Source of the DNA: Bacteroidales bacterium | GTDB lineage: Bacteria; Bacteroidota; Bacteroidia; Bacteroidales; Muribaculaceae | NCBI GenBank assembly: GCA_910575615.1 | Contig: CAJTEX010000001.1 | Coordinates: 209,977 to 273,976 of the forward strand | Reading direction: 5' to 3' | DNA: 64,000 nucleotides | Shown: positions 38,353 to 46,262 of the stretch, one piece after another | How positions within the stretch are numbered: position 1 is the first letter of the stretch | Layout of the letters: each line of letters begins with the position of its first letter | The notes under the pieces: model-generated | Told to the model about the DNA's origin: nothing | The model's database searches: none | Seen by the model: only the letters and a program-made list of their open reading frames with translations | Translations under genes and position numbers: made by a program

Positions 38353-38413
38353 CCCGCGGTCCATGGCTCACGGCTGGCATCCTGACGGATGACCGTGGGC
38401 CATGGGCTGCGGG
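38353..38413 (+). repeat. Large imperfect hairpin between GH130 and symporter genes
   Basis: The CCCGCGGTCCATGGCTCACGG region (38353-38373, shown in two overlapping 20-mers in the window) pairs imperfectly with 38393-38413 (CCGTGGGCCATGG then GCTGCGGG) around a 19-nt loop. It fills most of the 101-bp gap. It may protect the upstream mRNA or reduce read-through. Confidence 0.5.
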
Positions 38414-38442
38414 GTTGACATCCCCCCACACGAATCTTTACC

Positions 38443-39912
38443 ATGGCTTCATTGAAAGACAAGATAGGTTACGGCTTCGGCGATATGGCCTCGTCGATGT
38501 TCTGGAAGATATTCTCATATTATCTTCCGTTTTTCTATGCCCACATCTTCGGCATAGGGCTGGCCCACGCCGCCGTGCTGTTTCTGGTGACCCGCATCTG
38601 GGACGCCGTCTCAGACCCGATGATGGGTATCATCGCCGACCGCACCCAGACGCGCTGGGGCAAATACCGCCCCTACGTCCTGTGGTTCGCCATTCCCTTC
38701 GCCGTCTGCGGCATCCTGCTCTTCTCCACCCCCGATTTCTCGCAGAGCGGCAAGCTTGTCTGGGCCTATGTCACATACATAATGATGATGACGGTCTACA
38801 CCGGCATCAATGTGCCCTATGGAGCCATGCTCGGGGTCATCACCCCTGATTCAACCGAGAAGACCGTCTTCTCGTCATACAGGATGTTCTTCGCCTACGG
38901 CGGCTCGTTCATAGCCCTGGCGGCCTGGGAACCACTCTGCAACCTCTTCCAGAACTCGCTGGGCATGTCGGTTGCCGGAGGATGGCAGTGGGCCATGATA
39001 GTGATTGCCATTGCCTGCGCGCTGCTCTTCTTCCTCTGCTTCAAGATGACCCGCGAGCGGGTCAACACCAAGTCGGAGGTTTCGGTAGGCTCTGACCTCT
39101 CCAAGCTCCTGCGCAACGGCCCGTGGTGGCTGCTCATCGGGGCGGCGCTGTCGACCAACCTCTTCAACACCGTGCGCGGCTCCACCGTCGCCTTCTATTT
39201 CGCCGACCTGGTGTCGCCCGACGCCACCCTGGCCATCTTCGGCCTGTCGTTTGCTTTCTTCGCCGGACTGTTCCTGGCCATCGGCGAGCTGTTCAACATG
39301 GTGGGTGTCATGATCACAGTGCCCATCGTCGGCGCGCTCGGCAAGAAAAACGCCTTCATGGCCATCAACATCCTGCTGGCCATCCTCTCCGTGGTCTTCT
39401 TCTACATACCCCTTGAGACCACCGCAGGCTACTGGATGATGCTTGTGCTGCAGGTGCTGATCTCGATATGCACCGGCATCGTGTCGCCGCTTGTATGGTC
39501 GATGTATGCCGATGTCTCGGATTACTCCGAGCAGAAATACAACACCGCCTCTACCGGCCTGATTTTCTCATCGGCCTCAATGGCCCAGAAATTCGGTTCG
39601 GCCTTCGGCGGTTCGGGCGCGCTGTGGTTGCTGGCCGCATTCGGCTACGTGACCTACGAGCTTGACTCGGGGGCGCATATCACCCAGAGCGCGGCTGCCC
39701 TCGACGGGTTGCGCTACCTGATGAGCTACATACCAGCCGCCGTGGCCCTCTTCGGCGCGTTCATCCTCATCTTCTACCCCCTGACCACATCGCGCATGGA
39801 GGAGATCGACCGCGACCTGCGCAAACGCCGTGGAGAGGGGCAGGCCGACACAACAACAGCCGATTCCGGCGAGCAGGCCGCCTCTGACCTGTGTGTCTCC
39901 GGCGAGGCATGA
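38443..39912 (+). CDS. GPH-type sugar:cation symporter (MFS)
   Basis: A 489-residue inner-membrane transporter with 12 predicted helices. N-terminal KIGYGFGDMASSMFWKIFSYY, then DAVSDPMMGIIADRTQTRWGKYRPYVLW, the GPH-family signature loop. It would carry mannobiose or related disaccharide from periplasm to cytoplasm with a cation. Lies between the GH130 phosphorylase and the 2-epimerase, which act on the imported sugar. The C-terminal ~40 residues are a hydrophilic tail. Substrate is inferred from context. Confidence 0.88.
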   Translation: MASLKDKIGYGFGDMASSMFWKIFSYYLPFFYAHIFGIGLAHAAVLFLVTRIWDAVSDPMMGIIADRTQTRWGKYRPYVLWFAIPFAVCGILLFSTPDFSQSGKLVWAYVTYIMMMTVYTGINVPYGAMLGVITPDSTEKTVFSSYRMFFAYGGSFIALAAWEPLCNLFQNSLGMSVAGGWQWAMIVIAIACALLFFLCFKMTRERVNTKSEVSVGSDLSKLLRNGPWWLLIGAALSTNLFNTVRGSTVAFYFADLVSPDATLAIFGLSFAFFAGLFLAIGELFNMVGVMITVPIVGALGKKNAFMAINILLAILSVVFFYIPLETTAGYWMMLVLQVLISICTGIVSPLVWSMYADVSDYSEQKYNTASTGLIFSSASMAQKFGSAFGGSGALWLLAAFGYVTYELDSGAHITQSAAALDGLRYLMSYIPAAVALFGAFILIFYPLTTSRMEEIDRDLRKRRGEGQADTTTADSGEQAASDLCVSGEA

Positions 39913-39963
39913 GCCGTGGCGACCAATCAACAGAAATACCACCAGTAAACCGATTCCATAAAG

Positions 39964-41190
39964 ATGACCCTTGCTGAAAACCTTGTCTCAGACCTCCGCG
40001 AGAACCTGACAAGCAACATATTGCCGTTCTGGACCGACCGCATGGCCGATCCGCGCGGCGGATTCCTCGGCCGTATCGACGGCGATGACACCCCCGACTA
40101 TGATGCCCCCAAGGGGGCGATACTCAATGGCCGCCTGCTCTGGACATTCTCTGCCGCATACCGCGTCATTCGCGACCCGCAGTATCTCGCAGCCGCCACC
40201 CGCGCATATGAGTACCTGCGCGACCATTTCCTCGACCGGGAGATGGGGGGTGTCTACTGGTCGGTCGATGCCGCCGGGGCTCCGCTCGACACCAAGAAGC
40301 AATCTTACGCCATCGGCTTCGCCATCTACGGACTGAGCGAGTATTGCCGGGCTACAGCCTCCGAGGAGGCCCTTGAAATCGCCAAAGGGCTTTTCCGCGA
40401 CCTGGAGTCGAGGGCACGCGACAGCAAGGCCAACGGCGGAGGCTACATCGAGGCCTTCACCCGCGACTGGCAGGAAATCTCCGATATGCGCCTCTCTGAC
40501 AAGGACGCAAACGAGAAGAAGACGATGAACACCCATCTCCATATTCTCGAACCATACACAAACCTCTACCGCGTGTGGCCCGACGCTTCGTTGCGCGAGG
40601 CCATCGTCGACCTGCTGCGCATATTCCTCGACGTGATGGAGGACAAGGCCACCTCCCACCTGGGGCTTTTCTTCGACGAGAAATGGGTGCGCCACGACTC
40701 CAACATCTCCTACGGCCATGACATCGAGGCCTCATGGCTGCTGCTGGAGGCCGCCGGGGTGTTGCTCGCCAATCCCGGAGAGGGATGCCTGGCCGAGGTC
40801 ACGGCCCTGTATGAGAAGACAAAACGCCATTGCCTGGCGATAGCCAACGCCGCCCTCGAGGGACGTTCAGACGAGGGCTGGATGGCCTACGAGCGGTTTG
40901 GCGACGGCCGTCTCGACCTGGAACGCCACTGGTGGGTGCAGGCCGAGGATGTGGTAGGGCTTGTCTACCTCTACAAGCACCACGGCGTTGACCTGGCCAT
41001 CGACAAGGCCTGGCGGTCATGGTGCTGGATAAAAGACAATCTTGTCGACCACAATGGCGGGGAATGGCACTGGAGCCGTTTCCCCGGGGGTGACATCAAC
41101 CGGCGCGACGACAAGGCCGGTTTCTGGAAATGCCCCTACCACAATTCGCGCATGTGCCTGGAGGTCATCGAGACGCTTTTTGCCGAGTGA
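39964..41190 (+). CDS. AGE-family 2-epimerase (mannobiose/cellobiose 2-epimerase)
   Basis: A 408-residue cytoplasmic (alpha/alpha)6-barrel enzyme of the N-acylglucosamine/cellobiose 2-epimerase family. Typical residues: GGFLGRIDGDD, GAILNGRLLWTFSAAYR, MNTHLHILEPYTNLYRVWPD, ISYGHDIEASWLL and the C-terminal HWWVQAED and GGEWHWS segments, supplying the catalytic His residues. With GH130 it forms the mannobiose to mannosyl-glucose to mannose 1-phosphate plus glucose path. Last gene of the operon, followed by a strong terminator. Confidence 0.92.
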   Translation: MTLAENLVSDLRENLTSNILPFWTDRMADPRGGFLGRIDGDDTPDYDAPKGAILNGRLLWTFSAAYRVIRDPQYLAAATRAYEYLRDHFLDREMGGVYWSVDAAGAPLDTKKQSYAIGFAIYGLSEYCRATASEEALEIAKGLFRDLESRARDSKANGGGYIEAFTRDWQEISDMRLSDKDANEKKTMNTHLHILEPYTNLYRVWPDASLREAIVDLLRIFLDVMEDKATSHLGLFFDEKWVRHDSNISYGHDIEASWLLLEAAGVLLANPGEGCLAEVTALYEKTKRHCLAIANAALEGRSDEGWMAYERFGDGRLDLERHWWVQAEDVVGLVYLYKHHGVDLAIDKAWRSWCWIKDNLVDHNGGEWHWSRFPGGDINRRDDKAGFWKCPYHNSRMCLEVIETLFAE

Positions 41191-41259
41191 ACCGGGCGCG
41201 CCCCGCTGCTCCCTGCGGGCGATTATGGCAGTTGGCCACCAGATAGTGTCATTTCACGC

Positions 41260-41288
41260 AAAAAACGCCTCCCGAGGAGGCGTTTTTT
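41260..41288 (+). terminator. Terminator of the mannan operon
   Basis: CGCCTCC (41266-41272) / GGAGGCG (41276-41282) with flanking A6 and T6, a classic intrinsic terminator 70 bp after the epimerase. Its A-run also allows it to work on the minus strand. Confidence 0.9.
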
Positions 41289-41323
41289 GACATCTGGTTG
41301 ACCGATTTCCCTAAGAATGTAGA

Positions 41324-41383
41324 AATCGTATCACAAACGGGCAAAATTGTATCAATTATCGGGATGTTTAAGTTGTAACTTTG
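41324..41383 (+). promoter_or_regulatory. Promoter with two GTATCA elements, 475-aa protein gene
   Basis: The -7 box TAACTTTG (41376-41383) is preceded by 22 nt and GTATC (41349-41353; context AAAATTGTATCA). A second perfect GTATCA begins 21 bp earlier at 41328 (context AAATCGTATCA). Both elements are followed by CGGG. This is the clearest example of the shared promoter layout, with no TTTG -33 box. Leader about 120 nt. Confidence 0.7.
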
Positions 41384-41510
41384 CAAGTGTCAACAACTTT
41401 TGAGCCATGAAAACATTTCCACATTCATGACATGCCGGAAAGACGCTTGAAAGCGACAGTGAAAAACTGAACATATACCTTAAATAACTAACTCTTTTCA
41501 ACAATCTCAA

Positions 41511-42938
41511 ATGAATAAGATTTTTACTCTTCTCGCCGCCGCTGGTCTCGCCATGTCGGCAAACGCCACCGTCCTTTGGGAAGGTGAAGAGGTGATGGGC
41601 AGCTGGAAAGGCATGCTCTCCCTCGACTGTGAGTCTACCAACTGGACCCCTGAGGTGGCTTCCGCCATGGCCGATCTCGCAGTGGGTGACAAGCTGGTGT
41701 TCACATACACAGATGTCTCCACCGACGATGAGGCTCCCGGCCAGATTCAGATTGACGTGAAGGTGGGCAACGCATGGGCCTGGACCCCAATGGTCGAATA
41801 CGATGTCATCCCCGCTGACGGCGTTTACACCTATGAAATCACCGACGGCATCATCGCCGACACCGACTACACCGAGCTGGAGACCCTCCCCGGCCGCGGC
41901 TTCTTCGTGAAGGGCCAGAACGCCACCCTCAACAAGGTTGAGCTCGTCAAGGCTGGCGGAGGCGACGTGACCCCCACCACCGGCACCGCCGTATGGACCG
42001 GCTCCGTAGAGATGGGCAGCTGGAAGGGTATGCTTGAATACAAGAACATCCCCGAAAACGCGCAGTGGAACAAGACCGTCATGGGCGGCCTCAAGGCTGG
42101 CGACAAGCTGGTGTTCTACTATGAGAACGCCGACGCTGCTTCCGCCCAGATTCAGCTCAACTCTTTCGGCCTCGACAACGCCTGGACCTGGACCACAATC
42201 ATCGACGCAGACCCCATCCTCGCCGGCAAATACACCTACACCATCAAGGATGAGCCCGTGGGTGACTACACCGACCTCGAGATGCTCTCACAGCGTGGTT
42301 TCGCTGTCAAGGGCCAGAGCGCTACCCTCGTCAAGGTTGAGGTTGTCTCAAAAGGCGGCCCGGTTGATCCCGAACCTCCTGTTGTAGGCGGCGAAGCTCT
42401 TTGGGAAGGTGAAGAGGTGATGGGTGCCTGGAAGGGCATACTCTCTCTCGACTGCGAGTCGACCAACTGGACCGACAAGGTGGCCGCCGCCATGGCAGGC
42501 CTCGCCAAGGGTGACAAGCTTGTCTTCACCTATAAAGATCTCCAGGGCTCCGACGACGCTCCCGCCCAGATTCAGATTGACGTGAAGGTTGGTCCCGATT
42601 GGGCTTGGACCCCCATGGTTGAATACGACCCCATCCCCTCCAATGGCGTGTACAGCTACGAAATCACTGACTCTCCCATCGCCGACACCGACTACACCGA
42701 GCTGGAGACCCTCCCCTCACGCGGTTTCTTCGTGAAGGGCCAGGCTGCCACCCTCATCAAAGTCGAGCTCGTTAAGAAGGGTTCGTCGGGCGTGGAGAAT
42801 GTGGCTGTCGACAACACCATCGACTTCAGCGCTCCCGTTGAGATTTACACCATCGACGGCCGTCGCGTAAGCGAGATGACCCAGGGACGCATCTACATCC
42901 TCCGTCAGGGCAACAAGGTGGTGAAAGTCGCCAAATAA
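41511..42938 (+). CDS. Secreted three-module protein, unknown, probably mannan-associated
   Basis: 475 residues. Signal peptide about 1-19, then three repeats of a ~125-residue beta-rich module (about 21-148, 159-281, 296-423). A sorting-type C-terminal domain (about 438-475; EIYTIDGRRV ... YILRQGNKVVKV) closes the protein, suggesting type IX secretion. Each module starts LW-G/VW-G, contains MGSWKGM or MGAWKGI, GDKLVF, IQ-D/N-, a WAW or WTW, and ends RGF-VKGQ-ATL-KVE. Modules 1 and 3 are close to 80% identical; module 2 is more divergent. The exposed-Trp pattern suggests a carbohydrate-binding role, but no family is recognised. The shared promoter ties it to the mannan locus. Confidence 0.75.
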   Translation: MNKIFTLLAAAGLAMSANATVLWEGEEVMGSWKGMLSLDCESTNWTPEVASAMADLAVGDKLVFTYTDVSTDDEAPGQIQIDVKVGNAWAWTPMVEYDVIPADGVYTYEITDGIIADTDYTELETLPGRGFFVKGQNATLNKVELVKAGGGDVTPTTGTAVWTGSVEMGSWKGMLEYKNIPENAQWNKTVMGGLKAGDKLVFYYENADAASAQIQLNSFGLDNAWTWTTIIDADPILAGKYTYTIKDEPVGDYTDLEMLSQRGFAVKGQSATLVKVEVVSKGGPVDPEPPVVGGEALWEGEEVMGAWKGILSLDCESTNWTDKVAAAMAGLAKGDKLVFTYKDLQGSDDAPAQIQIDVKVGPDWAWTPMVEYDPIPSNGVYSYEITDSPIADTDYTELETLPSRGFFVKGQAATLIKVELVKKGSSGVENVAVDNTIDFSAPVEIYTIDGRRVSEMTQGRIYILRQGNKVVKVAK

Positions 42939-43009
42939 TCCTGTCCGCAAAAAATCCGCAAACTAACTCATAAAGACATCCTCCTCTCCCTTACTTAGAC
43001 AATCCTCAT

Positions 43010-43050
43010 CCGGGAGACGGCCATCGTTGGACGTCTCCCGGATTCTTTTT
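43010..43050 (+). terminator. Intrinsic terminator after the three-module gene
   Basis: CCGGGAGACG (43010-43019) pairs with CGTCTCCCGG (43032-43041), followed by ATTCTTTTT. Confidence 0.9.
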
Positions 43051-43159
43051 CCAGCCGGCGGTTTGCATGGCATGTCGCTGTCTGCAGGCCCGGAAAAATC
43101 GCCTGTTATGATGTCATTTCGGGTGATGGTCAGCCGATTGGGTGTATTTTGTCGAAATC

Positions 43160-43215
43160 GGCATGGTTTCGGATAAAATAGTATCTGGTTATCGGCTTGC
43201 CATATATTAATTTTG
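43160..43215 (+). promoter_or_regulatory. Promoter with GTATC element, 830-aa protein gene
   Basis: The -7 box TAATTTTG (43208-43215) is preceded by exactly 22 nt and GTATC (43181-43185; context AAAATAGTATC). 21 bp upstream lies a degenerate element, GGCATG, in the frame AAATCG...TTTCGG, which matches the outer bases of the 41328 element. Confidence 0.55.
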
Positions 43216-43407
43216 CATCACAAACAAATCCTTGACAAGAACAGTATCAGCCAGTCAAAAACATTGACCGAAAAAAGACATCAAACCGCCTGCCGACGCT
43301 GCTCTCGCTGACAAGACTATAAAACCTGACTATACCAAATCTATCTTTAACCTTTCGGCAACAACGGCCTGACCTGCCGCTCTCCGAAACAAACCAACAA
43401 CAAAACT

Positions 43408-45900
43408 ATGTGTAAACGTATTACTCTTCTTCTGTCATTGATCGTGGCCGCCACGGTCTCGATAATGGCGGTGACCAACCTCTGGTCGGGCGAGACCTAC
43501 CTCGAGGGCAATGAAATCGAAGTCTCGAATGACGCGATGGGGTCGCTGTCTGTGGGCGACCAAATCAAGGTAAGCTTCACCAACACCGAAGAGGGTGAAA
43601 TCAAAATCTCGATTGACACCGACAATGGCACCGCGACTCTCTTTGAGGACTACAATGTGGCAGCCGGCGCAGGCTCAGTGTCGTTTGACGTGACCGAGAC
43701 TTTCATCAACGGTTACAACAAATCAAAGAAGTTCAAACTTATGGCCAATAAGCTCACCATCACCTCGGTCGATGCGATTGAAGGTGGGGGCGGCGGCGAG
43801 GAGCCTGATCCCGAAGGACCCGAGAATCCCGATGACGGCACATTCTCTGGTGTGGCCGAAATCCAGGGCCTGACTTTCCAGATGGCCGATGATTGGTATA
43901 ACGTGGCGGAAAACGGCGCCGATGCCACAAAGGCGCTCTGGATCAAGCCCGCATATATGCCCGCAGTGCAGGCCGGCGACGAAATCCGCGTCTATTTCGC
44001 CAATGACGGCGGACAGGCCAACTTCGTATTCCTTGACTCTGCCAACAAATGGAACAAACGCGGCGACAACAACTCGACCAATCCCGACTGGATTGACAAC
44101 ATCTTGGCCAACACAGCCTATACTTTCAAGATACAGTCTGACGTGCGTGCCGCCGAGATGGCCGCCAACGGTCTGTGGGTTGACGGAAATCGGAACTCCG
44201 TGGTGAAAGTGGAGTTTGTCTACAACAAGCATGCCGAAGAGGTGGGCGAAATCGTGGCTGACGACCAGCCCGAGCCTCCCGTTGAAGAGGGCAATTTCAC
44301 CACACGCGTGCTGTGGCAGGAGGGTGAGACAATCACCTCGGCCAAGGGTGACGATACCAGCCTCGTGTTTGACTCCAACTGGATGTCGCGCTACGGCCTC
44401 CAGGATGGCGATGAAGACCGTCTCGACCAGGCTTTCCATATCCCCGCCTCGAAATTCTACACCGCAGAGGCCGACGAAACCAACGCCGACCTTGACGACT
44501 GCATCGTGGTAACTTACAAGAGCGCCAACCCCGAGGGACAGGCTTCGTTCTACTTCAAGGACAATGACGGCGTGTGGTTCAAGCGCGGTTGCGGCGACTC
44601 CAACACTGTGGCTGACGCATACAATGTCAACGGCAAGGTGTTCTACCGCTACATCCTCAATTACCGTATGGTGGCCGCCCTGCGCCACAACGGCCTCTGG
44701 ATTGACGGCAACAATGGCTCGGAAATCGCTAAGGTCGAGCTGCGCAATTACTCCAACGAGGCTCTTGGCGACACTTACCCCCACTTTGTCGGTACCACCA
44801 AGCAGGATCTTGATCCTGCAAAGGGCGACCGTGGCTATGTGGTGACTGACGAGGGCGACAACCGTATGTTCGGCTGGGACAATATGAAGCGCATCCGTCC
44901 GATAGCGTTCACCAACTATGCCAACGGCGAGCGCATCGTCTTCACCTTCAAGAAGACCGCTGACAATGCCCGGCTGCGCCTGCAGTACATCCGTCCTTAT
45001 TCCGCCAACATGAAGGTGGCCCAGGGGCTGACCGGTACCGAAGATGGTGTCATGACTGTGGGTGAAGCAGACGAGAACGGGCTGGTTGACGTTGTTTACC
45101 GCCCGACTCAGAGAGAAATCCGCGCGCTGAAGTTCAACGGCCTCTTCCTCGAAGGAGAGGGTCTTGAGCTGGCAGAAATATCGTTTGGCGAAGAGAACCC
45201 CAGCGACATGCAGAATGACCTCTATGTCCACAACGACTGGATGACCCTTGGCCACGATGACGGAGGAAAGGTGTATGAGGGTGACCTTTACACATCAGAC
45301 AATGTGCAGATCTATGTGTCACACACCTATTTCAAGCGTGCCGCCGAGAATGACTGGCTGGCAACCAACGGTTATGGCAAATATGAGGGTTACAAGCTGA
45401 CATTCCACTTCCCGTGGAGCGGAGGCGCGCGCTTGTCGCTCACCTATGACACGAATAATGTCTCCGACATCAACCGCGACCCGCTCAACTGGTATTACGA
45501 GGCTGCTTATGGCAGCGGACTCGCCACTGCCGGCCTGCGCGCGCCGGGCGATGATATCCCTGCGGAGTCTGGCACTTACTACGACATCAACGACATACCC
45601 GCCGGACAGAATGTCTACTACCACCAGTCTCTGACCGACGCTGATGTAAGGAACCTTCTCAACTACGGTATGTGGATCAGCGGCGGCAACGCCGACCTGC
45701 AGAGTGTGATGCTGCGCAGCCCGGTTTCGGTGTCGGGTGTCGACTCCGCAGTGGAGGATGACCTGATGGACGCTGTCATCGACCTCAATGCCCCCTATGA
45801 GGCCTACACCATCGACGGCCGCCGTGTGGCCGACATCGAAGCCCCCGGCCTGTACATCCTGCGCCAGGGCAGCAAGGTGGTGAAGATGATGCGTCGCTGA
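43408..45900 (+). CDS. Secreted multi-module protein (830 aa), unknown, probably mannan-associated
   Basis: 830 residues. Signal peptide about 1-21, one short module like those of the preceding gene (about 24-123, NLWSGETYLEGNEI ... GDQIKVSF), a Gly/Glu/Pro linker (about 125-142), then about four longer, diverged modules. Repeated landmarks are GDEIRVYF, NGLWVDGN, NGLWIDGNNGSEIAKVELR and NGLFLEGEGLELAEI. The C-terminal ~35 residues (PYEAYTIDGRRVADIE ... YILRQGSKVVK) nearly match those of the 475-aa protein, so both probably use type IX secretion. No catalytic motif or named family recognised. The promoter layout is shared with the SusC operon. Confidence 0.72.
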   Translation: MCKRITLLLSLIVAATVSIMAVTNLWSGETYLEGNEIEVSNDAMGSLSVGDQIKVSFTNTEEGEIKISIDTDNGTATLFEDYNVAAGAGSVSFDVTETFINGYNKSKKFKLMANKLTITSVDAIEGGGGGEEPDPEGPENPDDGTFSGVAEIQGLTFQMADDWYNVAENGADATKALWIKPAYMPAVQAGDEIRVYFANDGGQANFVFLDSANKWNKRGDNNSTNPDWIDNILANTAYTFKIQSDVRAAEMAANGLWVDGNRNSVVKVEFVYNKHAEEVGEIVADDQPEPPVEEGNFTTRVLWQEGETITSAKGDDTSLVFDSNWMSRYGLQDGDEDRLDQAFHIPASKFYTAEADETNADLDDCIVVTYKSANPEGQASFYFKDNDGVWFKRGCGDSNTVADAYNVNGKVFYRYILNYRMVAALRHNGLWIDGNNGSEIAKVELRNYSNEALGDTYPHFVGTTKQDLDPAKGDRGYVVTDEGDNRMFGWDNMKRIRPIAFTNYANGERIVFTFKKTADNARLRLQYIRPYSANMKVAQGLTGTEDGVMTVGEADENGLVDVVYRPTQREIRALKFNGLFLEGEGLELAEISFGEENPSDMQNDLYVHNDWMTLGHDDGGKVYEGDLYTSDNVQIYVSHTYFKRAAENDWLATNGYGKYEGYKLTFHFPWSGGARLSLTYDTNNVSDINRDPLNWYYEAAYGSGLATAGLRAPGDDIPAESGTYYDINDIPAGQNVYYHQSLTDADVRNLLNYGMWISGGNADLQSVMLRSPVSVSGVDSAVEDDLMDAVIDLNAPYEAYTIDGRRVADIEAPGLYILRQGSKVVKMMRR

Positions 45901-46262
45901 GTCTTCCCGACACAGTCTCTATGATTTCTCAGTGATAATAGATAATATGACCCTTTGACGATTCCTGTCAAACAAATCCTAAAGATTCAAGGATGGGGGC
46001 GGAGTGATTGGCCGCCCCCTCCCGATAAGGTTGATTAGATTGTTTATTGATTTTTCATCAAAAGATTAGACTATATCCTAAGATTAAATTGAACAAAGGT
46101 TAGGTAGAAACCGTGACTGCGACGTGAGCCGCGGTCACGGTTGTTTTTAGCCTTGTGGGTGGGGAAACTCACGCAGATACCGCAGATACGCAGATATCCG
46201 CGGATGAATTTGAAGAAAAAGATTAGCCGGGATCGTGGAGGGGGGCGTCGGGGAGACGTGGG
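45901..46262. other. Intergenic between the 830-aa gene and ansA
   Basis: 362 bp without a gene. It holds a GGGGGCGG/CCGCCCCC hairpin (45995-46019), a terminator (46109-46148) and a short stretch of CGCAGATA-type repeats (about 46172-46206). Confidence 0.6.
46109..46148 (+). terminator. Intrinsic terminator downstream of the 830-aa gene
   Basis: AACCGTGAC (46109-46117) pairs with GTCACGGTT (46134-46142), extended by a GC-rich inner stem, followed by GTTTTT. It may also end transcripts of the convergent ansA gene. Confidence 0.75.

Larger units (their letters stand above)
42939..43407. other. Intergenic: terminator plus regulated promoter
   Basis: 469 bp without a gene. It contains the terminator at 43010-43050 and the promoter at 43160-43215, followed by a leader of about 190 nt rich in A and C with no ORF of note. 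Confidence 0.6.

Noticed and set aside
43723..45255. A 510-codon open frame on the minus strand inside the 830-aa gene
   Set aside because: It is the antisense shadow of a well-supported gene with signal peptide, module repeats and sorting domain; the antisense translation is Val/His/Gly-rich without motifs.
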